Below, one piece after another: positions 1-8,437 of a DNA stretch of 64,000 bases. The position numbers and the translations under genes were made by a program. Location: the NCBI RefSeq assembly GCF_019966545.1, contig NZ_JAIMIC010000003.1:62001-126000 (forward strand), in the 5' to 3' direction. The notes under the pieces are model-generated. The model had not been told where the DNA came from. It saw only the letters and a program-made list of their open reading frames with translations, and made no database searches. Every line of letters starts with the position of its first letter. Position 1 is the stretch's first letter. The stretch is from Heliomarina baculiformis (GTDB taxonomy: Bacteria; Pseudomonadota; Alphaproteobacteria; Rhodobacterales; Rhodobacteraceae).

Positions 1-316
1 CAATGGCGGCGGCCATGATGACCAACGTGCTGAGGACGACCTGCAAGCCGCCCAGACCGATCAGCTTGTGGCGCATGTTCCAGAGCGCCCTCGGTTCGAG
101 TTCGAGACCGATCAGGAACAGCATCATCACGACGCCGAATTCGGCGAAATGGCGCAGTTCTTCCATTTCGGAGCCGACTAGATGGAGCACCGGACCGATG
201 ACGATGCCCGCCGCCAGATACCCAAGCACGGATCCAAGGCCAAGCCGGGCAGCAATCGGAACCGCGATCACCGCGGCAGCCAGATAGATCGAGGCTTGGT
301 AGAGGAAACTATCCAT
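1..316 (-). CDS. Kef-type monovalent cation:proton antiporter (CPA2), N-terminal part
   Basis: The reading frame runs off the left edge, leaving the first 105 residues. It starts MDSFLYQASIYLAAAVIAVP and continues with two more hydrophobic stretches and the motif RLGLGSVLGYLAAGIVIGP, the typical first helices of the CPA2 (KefB/KefC, Na+/H+ exchanger) fold. Known members sit in the inner membrane and exchange K+ or Na+ for protons; Kef members also have a C-terminal nucleotide-binding domain, which would lie outside this window. The frame between the helices (VMMLFLIGLELEPRALWNMR) is the conserved glutamate-rich segment of the family. The gene follows the Lrp gene on the same strand with a 39-nt gap. 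Substrate and Kef subtype cannot be decided from this fragment. Confidence 0.8.
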   Translation of the reverse strand, partial: MDSFLYQASIYLAAAVIAVPIAARLGLGSVLGYLAAGIVIGPVLHLVGSEMEELRHFAEFGVVMMLFLIGLELEPRALWNMRHKLIGLGGLQVVLSTLVIMAAAI

Positions 317-355
317 TGTCAGTCGGTTCCTTCCCGAGAGGGACGAAGTACATGT

Positions 356-811
356 TCACGTCGGCAGCGGCGCGTCGCGTTTGAGCTGATCCATCACGAT
401 CTGGCTTTGCACGCGCGCCACGGCGGGGTGCGGCAGGATGACTTCGTGTATCAGCGCATTCAGGGCGGGCAAATCACTGCAATAGACGCGTAACAGATAA
501 TCAGCTTCGCCGGTCATGGTCCATGCGCTTGTGATCTCGGCCCGGGATCGGATCAGACGTGCGAAAGAGGCGGATTGCTCGGGGCCGTGGGTGCCAAGCT
601 GGACCTGCACGAAACCCTGCACGCTGAGTCCGAGACGCAGCGGGTCGAGCCGCGCCGAATAGCCCTGGATAATGCCATCGGCCTCAAGCCGCTGGCGGCG
701 GCGCCCGGCCTGGCTGGGCGAGAGGTTCAGAAGCTCACCCAATTCCTGCGCTGTCAGATGCGCATTGCCCTGCAGCGCCGCGAGCAGGCGTGTATCCGTG
801 TCATCAAGCAT
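356..811 (-). CDS. Lrp/AsnC family transcriptional regulator
   Basis: This 151-residue protein has the standard Lrp length. An N-terminal winged helix-turn-helix (about residues 3-55, with LTAQELGELLNLSPSQAGRR as the recognition part) is followed by the RAM/AsnC ligand domain (about 60-145), which contains the usual WTMTGEADYLLRVYCSDL strand-loop segment. Family members bind amino acids or related acids and act as dimers or octamers on nearby promoters. The gene is divergent from the 4-hydroxyphenylpyruvate dioxygenase gene and shares its 145-bp upstream region, so the likely job is control of tyrosine/phenylalanine breakdown. That role is inferred from position; the effector is unknown. Confidence 0.88.
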   Translation of the reverse strand: MLDDTDTRLLAALQGNAHLTAQELGELLNLSPSQAGRRRQRLEADGIIQGYSARLDPLRLGLSVQGFVQVQLGTHGPEQSASFARLIRSRAEITSAWTMTGEADYLLRVYCSDLPALNALIHEVILPHPAVARVQSQIVMDQLKRDAPLPT

Positions 812-886
812 ATGCGGCGAATCCTTTATTCTTACTTACATAGTGCATGTTTCCCGCATAACTACCCCTGATCCTAATCGAAAACG

Positions 887-910
887 CGCAACTTTAGCAT
901 GAAGTTTGCG
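887..910. promoter_or_regulatory. Imperfect inverted repeat, candidate Lrp operator before hpd
   Basis: CGCAACTT (887-894) and AAGTTTGCG (902-910) face each other across TAGCATG; the arms match except for one extra A in the right arm's complement. It lies 46 bp before the hpd start, between the divergent regulator and hpd. Binding by the Lrp protein is inference. Confidence 0.35.
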
Positions 911-956
911 TTACGATTTGGCTAACCAGAAATGACAGCCAGAGGAGAAGCGAATC

Positions 957-2051
957 ATGGGTCCTTTCCCGCATGACGCACCGAAATCCGAAATCACCGA
1001 GGCCAACCCGGCCGGAACGGACGGGTTCGAATTCGTCGAATTCGCCCATCCCGACCCTGAAGAGCTTCGCGGTGTTTTTTCGCGTATGGGCTACGAATGC
1101 GTCGCCCGCCACAAGTCCAAGAATGTTGAGCTTTGGCAGCAGGGCGATATCACCTATGTCCTGAATGCCGAGCCGAACAGTTTTGCCTCACGCTTTGTCG
1201 ATCTGCACGGTCCTTGTGCACCGTCGATGGGCTGGCGCGTCGTGGACGCGCAGCATGCGTTCGACCATGCGGTTGCGAATGGCGCCGAACCCTACACCGG
1301 CGATGACAAGACGATGGACGTGCCCGCGATCCTCGGGATTGGCGGATCGTTGATCTATTTCATCGACCAGTATTACGACACCTCGCCTTATAACGAGGAA
1401 TTCGAATGGCTGGCGCAGTCCAAACCACGCGGCGTCGGGTTCTATTACCTCGATCACCTGACCCATAACGTGTTCAAGGGTAACATGGACACTTGGTTCA
1501 AGTTCTACGGCGACCTGTTCAACTTTCGCGAAATCCGCTTTTTCGACATCGAGGGCAAGTTCACCGGGCTTTTCTCGCGTGCGCTGACCTCGCCCTGTGG
1601 CCGGATCCGTATTCCTCTGAACGAGGACCGGGGCGAAACCGGCCAGATCGTGTCCTACCTCAAGAAGTACAATGGGGAAGGTATCCAGCATATCGCGGTC
1701 GGGTCGGACAATATCTATGACAGCACCGATGCGATTGCCGACAAGGGCGTGAAATTCATGCCTGGTCCGCCGGATACCTATTACGACATGTCCAAGGACC
1801 GCGTCGTCGACCATGACGAACCGATCGAGCGGATGAAAAAGCACGGTATCCTGATCGATGGCGAAGGCGTCGTCGATGGCGGTGAAACCCGTATCCTGCT
1901 GCAGATCTTCTCAAAAACCGTGATCGGTCCGATCTTTTTCGAGTTTATCCAGCGCAAGGGCGACGACGGGTTCGGCGAAGGCAACTTCAAGGCGCTGTTC
2001 GAGTCCATCGAACAGGAGCAGATCGACAATGGTGAGATCGCGGCGGAGTAA
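957..2051 (+). CDS. hpd: 4-hydroxyphenylpyruvate dioxygenase
   Basis: This 364-residue protein is a non-heme Fe(II) enzyme that converts 4-hydroxyphenylpyruvate and O2 to homogentisate and CO2 in tyrosine breakdown. Two vicinal-oxygen-chelate domains are visible. The iron ligands expected for the family are present as H167 (in YYLDHLTHNVFKG), H245 (in GEGIQHIAVGS) and E329 (in IGPIFFEFIQRKG). The C-terminal helix segment KGDDGFGEGNFKALFESIE is the conserved gate over the active site. Length fits bacterial HPPD (about 355-365). The start is supported by AGGAGAAG ten bases upstream. No homogentisate dioxygenase gene lies next to it, so the rest of the pathway must be elsewhere. Confidence 0.97.
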   Translation: MGPFPHDAPKSEITEANPAGTDGFEFVEFAHPDPEELRGVFSRMGYECVARHKSKNVELWQQGDITYVLNAEPNSFASRFVDLHGPCAPSMGWRVVDAQHAFDHAVANGAEPYTGDDKTMDVPAILGIGGSLIYFIDQYYDTSPYNEEFEWLAQSKPRGVGFYYLDHLTHNVFKGNMDTWFKFYGDLFNFREIRFFDIEGKFTGLFSRALTSPCGRIRIPLNEDRGETGQIVSYLKKYNGEGIQHIAVGSDNIYDSTDAIADKGVKFMPGPPDTYYDMSKDRVVDHDEPIERMKKHGILIDGEGVVDGGETRILLQIFSKTVIGPIFFEFIQRKGDDGFGEGNFKALFESIEQEQIDNGEIAAE

Positions 2052-2085
2052 CGTCTCCCGCTTGCAAGCGATCCACGGGGAGGAG

Positions 2086-2115
2086 AACGGGCGGCATCCA
2101 GCCGCCCGTTTTTTT
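2086..2115 (+). terminator. Intrinsic terminator of hpd
   Basis: A perfect 10-bp stem AACGGGCGGC / GCCGCCCGTT (2086-2095 and 2101-2110) with an ATCCA loop is followed directly by a T-run. It lies 35 bp behind the hpd stop codon and in front of the convergent gene at 2138. Confidence 0.9.
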
Positions 2116-2137
2116 GTGTAATGCGGAGAGGTGGGGG

Positions 2138-4882
2138 TTAACCGCTCGGAATCTTCAGGGTCAGGTTGCGCCCGCCCTTGGAATAGCGCAGCTCGCTGTC
2201 GCCGATGGCCACGATGCGTCCGCCATCGACACTGTCGCCGACCTGAACCTTTTTATATCGCCCGCTGGGCAGGCGCACGAGCGCGCGCCGGTTCGACGGC
2301 GTGCCGTAGACCCCGATGAGGTTCACGCGGCGCAGGTTGATCGCATTGTCGAGCGTTGCCTGCCGGGCCACCGAGGCCGAGGATGGAATGGTCGGCTGCA
2401 CACGGACAGGCGCAACAGGTTCCGGTTCATCCGCTTCCTCTGGTGCTGCCCGAGCAGTCCTGACGATGCTGGCGAAATCGGCGGGCCGTGGATCGGGACG
2501 CCGCGACGCCGCGACGGCCTGTGCCGACGGCGGCGCGGGGGTTGCCTGTTCGGCGCGCAGGGTTTCCGCCTCTTCCTGAAGCGAGCGGGGCCGCAGCTTG
2601 GGCCGCAGCGTGGCCAGTTCGTCGCGGGTCAGCCCGCCAAGCTGCGTGCGTTCCTGACGTTCGGCCAGATCCTCGGGGCGCAGGCGCGGGCGCAGTTCGG
2701 CCAGACGGTCGCGCAGCGCATCGCTTTCCGCCTCTTCCTGCACGTCGAGCCGTTCGGGAATCGACGAGGGGCGTATGGGCGGCAGACCGGCATAGATCCG
2801 AACCCCTTCCTGGTTCAGCGTGCCTTCGGGCGTGGCCTCGACAAGACCGTTTTCGTCCAGCGCAAAAAGCGTACCGGCGGCGGCAGGCGAGCTCACCACA
2901 TCCGGCGCCTCATCCGTTTCAAATTCCTCGGGCTGGGGCAGGGCCACCGCATCCTGAGACATGTCGGTGCGGTCGATCGACGCGATGAACAGGTCGTCAA
3001 GACCGATCACGGCGGGCGAGGCAGGGGCCTCGGGCGCTTCGGGCCAGATGCCGGTCGCGGCATAGCGGGCCTCTTTCTCGGCCTCGGTCTGCGGCTCGGC
3101 GGGGACCTCTGTCGCAACAGCCGTGTCCTCGCCCCCGGCCGGGGCCGGTTCCATATCCTGCGCATCGGCAACGGCTTCGTCATCCAGCACTTCGCTGTCG
3201 ATCCCAGGCAAATCGTCGTCAATCGCGGGCAGCTCGTCTGCAGGGATCGCGTCACTTTCACCTTCGTCCAGCGCGTCAAGAACCGCCATGTCAGTTTCGC
3301 TCAGACCGGGCGCATCGGGAAGGTTCTGCAGGCTGTCATCCGCGGCCGGCGCCTCGGGTGCGCCGGGTTCCGCCGCGATCTGCGGGCCCTGATCCACGTC
3401 CGTATCCGGCGCGGCATTCGGGTCAGTGTCGGTATCCGCCGCGCCAGGGCGAAACACGCCTTCGCTTTGTTCCACGGCGGTGACAACCGGGTCTGTATCC
3501 AGCACATCGGGGGCCGGTACAACGGCAGGAGTCAGCGCATGTTCGCTGGCCGCATCGTCGGTGCCAAAGAGACCGGCAATCCCGTCATCCAGGAACAGGC
3601 TGGCCCATATCGCGACGGCTGCAAGGAACAAAAGCAGCCCGGCGGTAAGGATCAGGCCAAGGTGACGGGGTTTGCCGCCCACCTTGTTGTCGCGCGCGCC
3701 AAAGACAGTCATCTTGGCGGCTTCGTCACCGGCTTCGCTCATGGCGGCGGGGGGCGGCGGCGCGATCCGGCTGGTCGTCTGTTTCGGTCTGGTGGTAACG
3801 GGCGGGTCGTCTTCTTCACGCTTGCGGCTGAGAAAGGCGCTGAACCCGGTGGCCGTCGGCACCGGGTCTTCTTCGGGCTGCGTGCGGAATTCGGGGGCCG
3901 TCAACGTGAGATCCGGTTCGGCCTCTTTATACTCCGGTTCTTGATACTCAGGGGCGGCCACGACCGGGTCGGGGTCGGTTTCGCTCTTGGCCCTGACCTC
4001 GGCCTCTTCTATCGGCTCGTCCTCATCGTCTTGAGTGACGGTTTCAGCGATGTCGCCAGCCACCGGCGTATGTTCGACCTCGGGGGCGACGCCACTGGCG
4101 ACAGGACCGGGCGCCAGCGAGAAACGCGGCCGTTCGGCAGTCAGCAACTCGCCGGTCGCAGGGCTGTCTTCGGCAGGGGCGGGGCCTTCCCGTCGTGCCC
4201 GGCGCGAGGAAAACCCGGCGGGCGCGGTCGGCTGCGGGACGGTGTATTCCGTTTCGGGGGCCTCGTCCGTGTCTGGTTCAGGCTCCTCGACAGTTTGAGA
4301 TTCTTCGACCGGTTCAGGTGCCGGCTCGGGGTAAACCGCCTTGCCGACGACCACGACCGCGATTCCGTCCGGTTCTACCGTGTTCTTGCCAAACTCATGG
4401 GTCGCGGCCTTGGTCTGGCCAAACCACGGCTCGCCCAGAAACGCCTCATCGCCGGGGATGGCCGCAAAGGCCAGCGGCCCCATCTCATGCTCAACCGCAA
4501 AGGCTTCCGCTTCTTCAAGCGTTTCGCGCGCTACCGCCGCAACATGGGTCATGCGCCCGTCGCTGGCGGTGTCATAGACCAGTTCGCTCAGGTCATAGGG
4601 CGTCGCCTCGGCAAGCGCCTCGCGCACGAGACTGTCGCGGATATCGCCCCGCGCATCCCCGGTTTCGACGCTCAGATATCTGATCTGCTCATTCGGCAGG
4701 ATCAGCTTGGTGCGCAGTTTGCCGGTGGCAAGCTTCTTTGCCCTGGCGCGCAGCTCGGACACGGCAGCGGCAAGATCGGGCGCGTCGAATCCGGCGTCAC
4801 CCACATGACGCCATCCGCCCGCCGCCCGGTGCAGCAGGGTAATTCCGTCGAACGTCAAGGAAAGGGCAAAATCGGGTTTCAT
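2138..4882 (-). CDS. Large acidic single-pass membrane protein with GspL/PilM-like N-terminus and PilP/GspC-like C-terminus
   Basis: With the start at 4882 the protein has 914 residues. Residues 1-160 (beginning MKPDFALSLTFDGITLLHRA, then KLILPNEQIRYLSVETGDA and REALAEATPYDLSELVYD) resemble by eye the cytoplasmic ASKHA domain of GspL/PilM secretion and pilus proteins. Residues 165-400 are Pro/Glu/Asp-rich and look disordered. Residues 408-431 form one transmembrane helix. Residues 435-840 are again acidic and disordered, with arginine-rich patches near 760-800 (RLAELRPRLRPEDLAERQER). The last ~70 residues (LIGVYGTPSNRRALVRLPSG, then KKVQVGDSVDGGRIVAIGDS) resemble the compact beta domain of PilP/GspC. 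No pilus or type II secretion gene lies nearby, and databases may simply call it hypothetical. A start at 4897 is also possible; upstream in-frame starts would overlap the divergent SIMPL gene. Confidence 0.75.
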   Translation of the reverse strand: MKPDFALSLTFDGITLLHRAAGGWRHVGDAGFDAPDLAAAVSELRARAKKLATGKLRTKLILPNEQIRYLSVETGDARGDIRDSLVREALAEATPYDLSELVYDTASDGRMTHVAAVARETLEEAEAFAVEHEMGPLAFAAIPGDEAFLGEPWFGQTKAATHEFGKNTVEPDGIAVVVVGKAVYPEPAPEPVEESQTVEEPEPDTDEAPETEYTVPQPTAPAGFSSRRARREGPAPAEDSPATGELLTAERPRFSLAPGPVASGVAPEVEHTPVAGDIAETVTQDDEDEPIEEAEVRAKSETDPDPVVAAPEYQEPEYKEAEPDLTLTAPEFRTQPEEDPVPTATGFSAFLSRKREEDDPPVTTRPKQTTSRIAPPPPAAMSEAGDEAAKMTVFGARDNKVGGKPRHLGLILTAGLLLFLAAVAIWASLFLDDGIAGLFGTDDAASEHALTPAVVPAPDVLDTDPVVTAVEQSEGVFRPGAADTDTDPNAAPDTDVDQGPQIAAEPGAPEAPAADDSLQNLPDAPGLSETDMAVLDALDEGESDAIPADELPAIDDDLPGIDSEVLDDEAVADAQDMEPAPAGGEDTAVATEVPAEPQTEAEKEARYAATGIWPEAPEAPASPAVIGLDDLFIASIDRTDMSQDAVALPQPEEFETDEAPDVVSSPAAAGTLFALDENGLVEATPEGTLNQEGVRIYAGLPPIRPSSIPERLDVQEEAESDALRDRLAELRPRLRPEDLAERQERTQLGGLTRDELATLRPKLRPRSLQEEAETLRAEQATPAPPSAQAVAASRRPDPRPADFASIVRTARAAPEEADEPEPVAPVRVQPTIPSSASVARQATLDNAINLRRVNLIGVYGTPSNRRALVRLPSGRYKKVQVGDSVDGGRIVAIGDSELRYSKGGRNLTLKIPSG

Positions 4883-5064
4883 TCCGCGGCCATTCATCCC
4901 ATTTTCAATATGTTGCCACCCCGGCATCCGGCATAGCCAGAGCCATCCCGACCGGGCCCAGTTTAAAGCAGGACTCTGCCGAGGAAAAGAAAAACACCAC
5001 AGCAGACCTTGCGATATCACGGGCAACGCTTTCATCTTGAGATATAGTTCAAAGGAAACGAGTA

Positions 5065-5781
5065 ATGAAACCATCTATCCTTCTTGCCGGTGTTTTGGCT
5101 GCATTCTGCGCGACCACCGCGCCAGCCCTGCTTGCCGCACAGGAGCTAACCCAATCCCGTCAAATTATCGTCAACGGTGAAGGAGAGGTCACCGCGGCCC
5201 CGGATATGGCCACGATCACCCTTGGCGTGACCCACCGGGCAGACGAAGCCAAGGCGGCGATGGACACGACATCGGATAATGTCGCGGCGATTCTCGAACG
5301 TCTCGCGACACTTGGCGTGGCCGAGAGCGATATGCAGACCCGTAACCTGACGCTCAACCCGGTCTGGTCCGATAATGGCCGGACCGATCTGGAACAGAAC
5401 GTCATCACCGGATTCGTCGCGAGCAACACGATCTACGTCCGGGTCCGCGATCTGGAAAGCCTTGGCCCGCTCCTTGATGCGGTGATCGAAGATGGCGCGA
5501 ATGACTTCAATGGCTTGCAGTTTTCCATGCAGAACCCCGATCCGCTGATGGACGAGGCCCGCAAGGCCGCCGTCAAGGACGCGATGGCCAAGGCGGTGCT
5601 CTATGCCGATGCCGCCGGTATCGAGCTGGGGCAGGTGCGTTCTATCACCGAACAGGGCGGCGGACGCCCGATGATGATGGAAATGGCGGCCTCTGCCCGC
5701 AAGGGTGGTGTGCCGATCGCGGCGGGCGAGGTGACTGTCAGTTCCTCGGTCAGCATGGTCTTTGACATCGTTAGCCCCTGA
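5065..5781 (+). CDS. SIMPL domain (DUF541) periplasmic protein
   Basis: This 238-residue protein has a clear signal peptide (MKPSILLAGVLAAFCATTAP, cleavage near ALLA-AQE) and one SIMPL domain. Visible family features are the opening IIVNGEGEVTAAPDMATITL strand pair, the long helix with repeated alanines, and the closing VTVSSSVSMVFDI strand. SIMPL proteins are periplasmic or membrane-associated; some are linked to oxidative stress, but no reaction is established. The ribosome site AAAGGAAACG lies 6-8 bases before the ATG. The gene is divergent from the large membrane protein gene and ends in a two-way terminator. Confidence 0.9.
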   Translation: MKPSILLAGVLAAFCATTAPALLAAQELTQSRQIIVNGEGEVTAAPDMATITLGVTHRADEAKAAMDTTSDNVAAILERLATLGVAESDMQTRNLTLNPVWSDNGRTDLEQNVITGFVASNTIYVRVRDLESLGPLLDAVIEDGANDFNGLQFSMQNPDPLMDEARKAAVKDAMAKAVLYADAAGIELGQVRSITEQGGGRPMMMEMAASARKGGVPIAAGEVTVSSSVSMVFDIVSP

Positions 5782-5800
5782 AACCGTTCAAATCGAACAA

Positions 5801-5831
5801 AAAAGCGCGCCGTTTGCAGCGGCGCGCTTTT
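5801..5831. terminator. Two-way intrinsic terminator
   Basis: A 12-bp stem AAAAGCGCGCCG / CGGCGCGCTTTT (5801-5812 and 5820-5831) with a TTTGCAG loop lies between the convergent SIMPL and metY genes. The A-run on one side and T-run on the other let it serve both strands. Confidence 0.85.
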
Positions 5832-5852
5832 CGTTTTCGGAAAGGCGGTGCC

Positions 5853-7145
5853 TCAGGCCGAGGCTTTGGCCAGCGCCTGATCCAGATCGGCGATCAGATC
5901 GTCCGCGTCTTCGATCCCGATGGAGATCCGCACCATGTTCGGCCCGGCGCCCGCCGCTTCCTGCTGCTCTGCCGTCAACTGGCGGTGCGTGGTCGAGGCG
6001 GAATGGATCACCAGCGACCGCGTATCGCCAAGGTTCGCCACATGGGAAAAGATCTCGAGCGCGTTGACGAACTTTACGCAGGCCTCATATCCGCCCTTCA
6101 GCGCAAAGGTGAAAAGCCCGCCCGCGCCCTTGGGGCAGATGCGCGAGACACGTTCGTAATAGGGTGAGGATTCGAGACCCGCATAGGTCACGAAATCGAC
6201 CCTCTCGTCCTGTTCGAGCCATTTCGAAACTTTTACGGCATTGGCCACATGACGTTCCATCCGCAGCGACAGGGTCTCGATCCCCATCAGCGTGTAATGC
6301 GCGCCCTGCGGATTCATCGTCATGCCCAGATCGCGCAGGCCAACGGCGATCCCGTGAAAGGTAAAAGCCAGCGGCCCGAAGGTTTCCGCGAATTTCAGCC
6401 CGTGATAGGCGGGTTCCGGTTCCGACAGCGACGGGAACTTGCCCGAAGCCGCCCAGTCGAACTTGCCCGAATCCACGATGCAGCCGCCCGTTACCGTGCC
6501 GTTACCAGTCAGGTATTTCGTGGTCGAATGCACCACCAGCGTCGCGCCATGTTCGATGGGCCGGCAAAGATAGGGCGTGGCCGAGGTATTATCCACGATC
6601 AACGGCAGGCCGGCCTTGTCGGCCACCGCCGAAACCGCATCCAGATCGGTGATATAGCCGCCGGGGTTCGCGACGCTCTCGCAGAACACCGCACGGGTGT
6701 CGTCGTCAATCGCCGCCTCCAGCGCATCGAGATCGTCGAAATCGACGAATTTCGCGCTCCAGCCAAAGCGTTTGATGGTCTGCGACATCTGCGTGACCGT
6801 ACCGCCGTAAAGACGGGTGGATACGACCACATTGCGCCCCGGTGCCATCAGCGGGAACAGCGCCATGATCTGTGCCGCATGGCCCGAGGAACAGCAAACC
6901 GCTCCAACCCCGCCCTCGAGCGTGGCGATACGTTCCTGCAGCACGGCCACCGTCGGGTTGGTCAGGCGCGAATAGATATAGCCGACCTCCTGCAGGTTGA
7001 ACAAAGCCGCCGCGTGATCGGCATCGCGAAAGACATAGGCGGTGGTCTGGTAGATCGGCGTCTGCCGCGCGCCGGTGGCCGGATCGGGCCGCGCGCCGGC
7101 ATGGATCTGCAGGGTGTCGAAACCATAACTGGGGGCGTCGCTCAT
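5853..7145 (-). CDS. metY: O-acetylhomoserine sulfhydrylase (aminocarboxypropyltransferase)
   Basis: This 430-residue enzyme belongs to the Cys/Met-metabolism PLP family. It makes homocysteine (or methionine) from O-acetylhomoserine and sulfide (or methanethiol). K210 in VVHSTTKYLTGNGTVTGG is the Schiff-base lysine. The phosphate-loop region SSGHAAQIMAL and the YSRLTNPT motif near residue 58 are typical of the long MetY subgroup, which is longer than MetB/MetC (about 385-400). GGGAGAA lies just before the ATG. It is transcribed alone and shares a terminator with the SIMPL gene. MetZ is the main alternative, but length and the QIHAGARPDPATGARQTPIY opening favour MetY. Confidence 0.93.
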   Translation of the reverse strand: MSDAPSYGFDTLQIHAGARPDPATGARQTPIYQTTAYVFRDADHAAALFNLQEVGYIYSRLTNPTVAVLQERIATLEGGVGAVCCSSGHAAQIMALFPLMAPGRNVVVSTRLYGGTVTQMSQTIKRFGWSAKFVDFDDLDALEAAIDDDTRAVFCESVANPGGYITDLDAVSAVADKAGLPLIVDNTSATPYLCRPIEHGATLVVHSTTKYLTGNGTVTGGCIVDSGKFDWAASGKFPSLSEPEPAYHGLKFAETFGPLAFTFHGIAVGLRDLGMTMNPQGAHYTLMGIETLSLRMERHVANAVKVSKWLEQDERVDFVTYAGLESSPYYERVSRICPKGAGGLFTFALKGGYEACVKFVNALEIFSHVANLGDTRSLVIHSASTTHRQLTAEQQEAAGAGPNMVRISIGIEDADDLIADLDQALAKASA

Positions 7146-7264
7146 CTGTCTTTCTCCCGTGTTCAGATGTGTCGCATATGCCTAGGTCATCGCGTCGATC
7201 AGGGCAACAACCATGGCGTTGCACGGCAATGTCACCCGCCGGTCACGATCGGAACATACTCTGC

Positions 7265-7313
7265 GACTATGTTGACTTTTGAAGGTGAATAACATAGTCA
7301 ACAACTATGTTGA
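7265..7313. promoter_or_regulatory. Triple palindromic motif, candidate autoregulatory operator
   Basis: The sequence ACTATGTTGA occurs at 7266-7275 and 7304-7313 in the same direction. Between them AACATAGTC (7291-7299) is the reverse complement of GACTATGTT (7265-7273). Three copies within 49 bp just before the ribosome site (GGAGG) of the next gene look like binding sites for a dimeric DNA-binding protein. Confidence 0.5.
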
Positions 7314-7327
7314 GAACGGAGGCTGAA

Positions 7328-7972
7328 ATGCCAGCAACACTAGAGACACTTGAAAAAGCGAATAAAAAGCGTGCCGGCAAGGCAAAAACAGGCGCCCGTG
7401 CCGACGCTGCGACATCCGCCGAAACCGGCGAAAAACCGACCCTCGCCCAGAAGCGCGCGCTGAAACGCAAGCGGATGGTCGAACAGAACACCGTTACCTT
7501 CCTTCTCGATACCGAGGTGCGCAAGTTTGTCGGCGCGGCTGCAAAAGCCGCCGGTATGGATATCGCCCCCTTCATGCAGAAGATGGCCGAAACCTACGTG
7601 ATCGAAAACGCCCCGGCCGAGGATCTGATGGCCCGGCGCATCGCGGCCAAACGTGCCGTGCTCGACCGCGCCGTCGAACTCGCCCGCGAAGTCGATGCAG
7701 AGGGCGGTTTCGACGAAAACTTCATTCTGACCGTTGTCCGCAAGGCGTCGAGCGAAATCGAATTCGTCGACAACTACGAAATCGCCGTCGATGCCAAAAC
7801 CGCCGATGACCGCGCGCTTGCCCGGGCGCAGGCGCCGATCAACCAGCAGATGGGCCGTCTTATCAAGCGGGCCGCCGGTGCGAGGAGCAAACGCGACGCG
7901 AATGGCAAGATCATGCGCGGCCAGATCCAGAATGAGCTGATCACCACCTACACGCTGCTCGAAAAAGCCTGA
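7328..7972 (+). CDS. Unknown protein with a ribbon-helix-helix-like segment
   Basis: The ATG at 7328 follows GGAGGCTGAA, so the 214-residue form starting MPATLETLEKANKK is preferred over an in-frame ATG 21 bp upstream. Residues 1-50 are Lys/Arg/Ala-rich and probably disordered. Residues 54-92 (NTVTFLLDTEVRKFVGAAAK, then AAGMDIAPFMQKMAETYV) read as a beta strand followed by two helices, the order seen in ribbon-helix-helix DNA-binding proteins. The rest is charged and helical. The repeated palindromes immediately upstream suggest autoregulation. I do not recognise the family; the DNA-binding call is by inspection only. Confidence 0.7.
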   Translation: MPATLETLEKANKKRAGKAKTGARADAATSAETGEKPTLAQKRALKRKRMVEQNTVTFLLDTEVRKFVGAAAKAAGMDIAPFMQKMAETYVIENAPAEDLMARRIAAKRAVLDRAVELAREVDAEGGFDENFILTVVRKASSEIEFVDNYEIAVDAKTADDRALARAQAPINQQMGRLIKRAAGARSKRDANGKIMRGQIQNELITTYTLLEKA

Positions 7973-8020
7973 GCACAGCAACTGATCCCGGCGCGCCGGC
8001 CTCGGCCCGCGCCGGGCATG

Positions 8021-8437
8021 TCATTCGATCTGCTGGCGCACGGTATCCTTGTCGATCACAGACCAGACCCGCCGGATGCGGCCCGCTTCGATCTCGTAAA
8101 ATACATTCTCGTCAAACCGCACGCGCCGCCCGTTCACCGGCAGGCCAAAGAGCAGCCCAACTGGCGTACAGTCGAAATGGAGGCGACTAGCGATAAAAGG
8201 TGCGTCGCACAGGATCATCCGCACATCGAAGAACAGGTCCGGAATGGCCGCCACATCGCTCTTCAGCATCTCCCGATAGCCGGACAGTCCGATCCTGGTG
8301 CCGTTATGTTCTGCCTCTGCATGCACAAAGTTGCCAAGTGCCGCCCCGTCCCGTCGGTTCAGGCACTCGATATAGTCAAGATAGAGACGTCGCAGGCCTT
8401 GCGCCGTCACCTCCCCCACAACCGGTGCCTCAGTCAA
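8021..8437 (-). CDS. SnoaL-like / ester cyclase family protein
   Basis: This 138-residue protein has the small cone-shaped alpha+beta SnoaL fold pattern: an opening helix LRRLYLDYIECLNRRDGAAL, the segment GLSGYREMLKSDVAAIPDLF, then paired strands ending FYEIEAGRIRRVWSVIDKDT. Family members range from polyketide cyclases to proteins of unknown substrate. The start appears to be a TTG overlapping the end of the exonuclease gene by 8 nt, so the two are probably translated together. No pathway genes nearby suggest a substrate. Confidence 0.72.
   Translation of the reverse strand: MTEAPVVGEVTAQGLRRLYLDYIECLNRRDGAALGNFVHAEAEHNGTRIGLSGYREMLKSDVAAIPDLFFDVRMILCDAPFIASRLHFDCTPVGLLFGLPVNGRRVRFDENVFYEIEAGRIRRVWSVIDKDTVRQQIE

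Noticed and set aside
2114-4936. Plus-strand frame of 940 codons opposite the large membrane protein
   Set aside because: It is the mirror of the acidic minus-strand gene. Its Arg/Gly-rich composition, lack of a ribosome site and crossing of the hpd terminator mark it as a shadow.
6249-7292. Plus-strand frame of 347 codons opposite metY
   Set aside because: metY shows the PLP lysine and family motifs over its entire length; the opposite frame has none.
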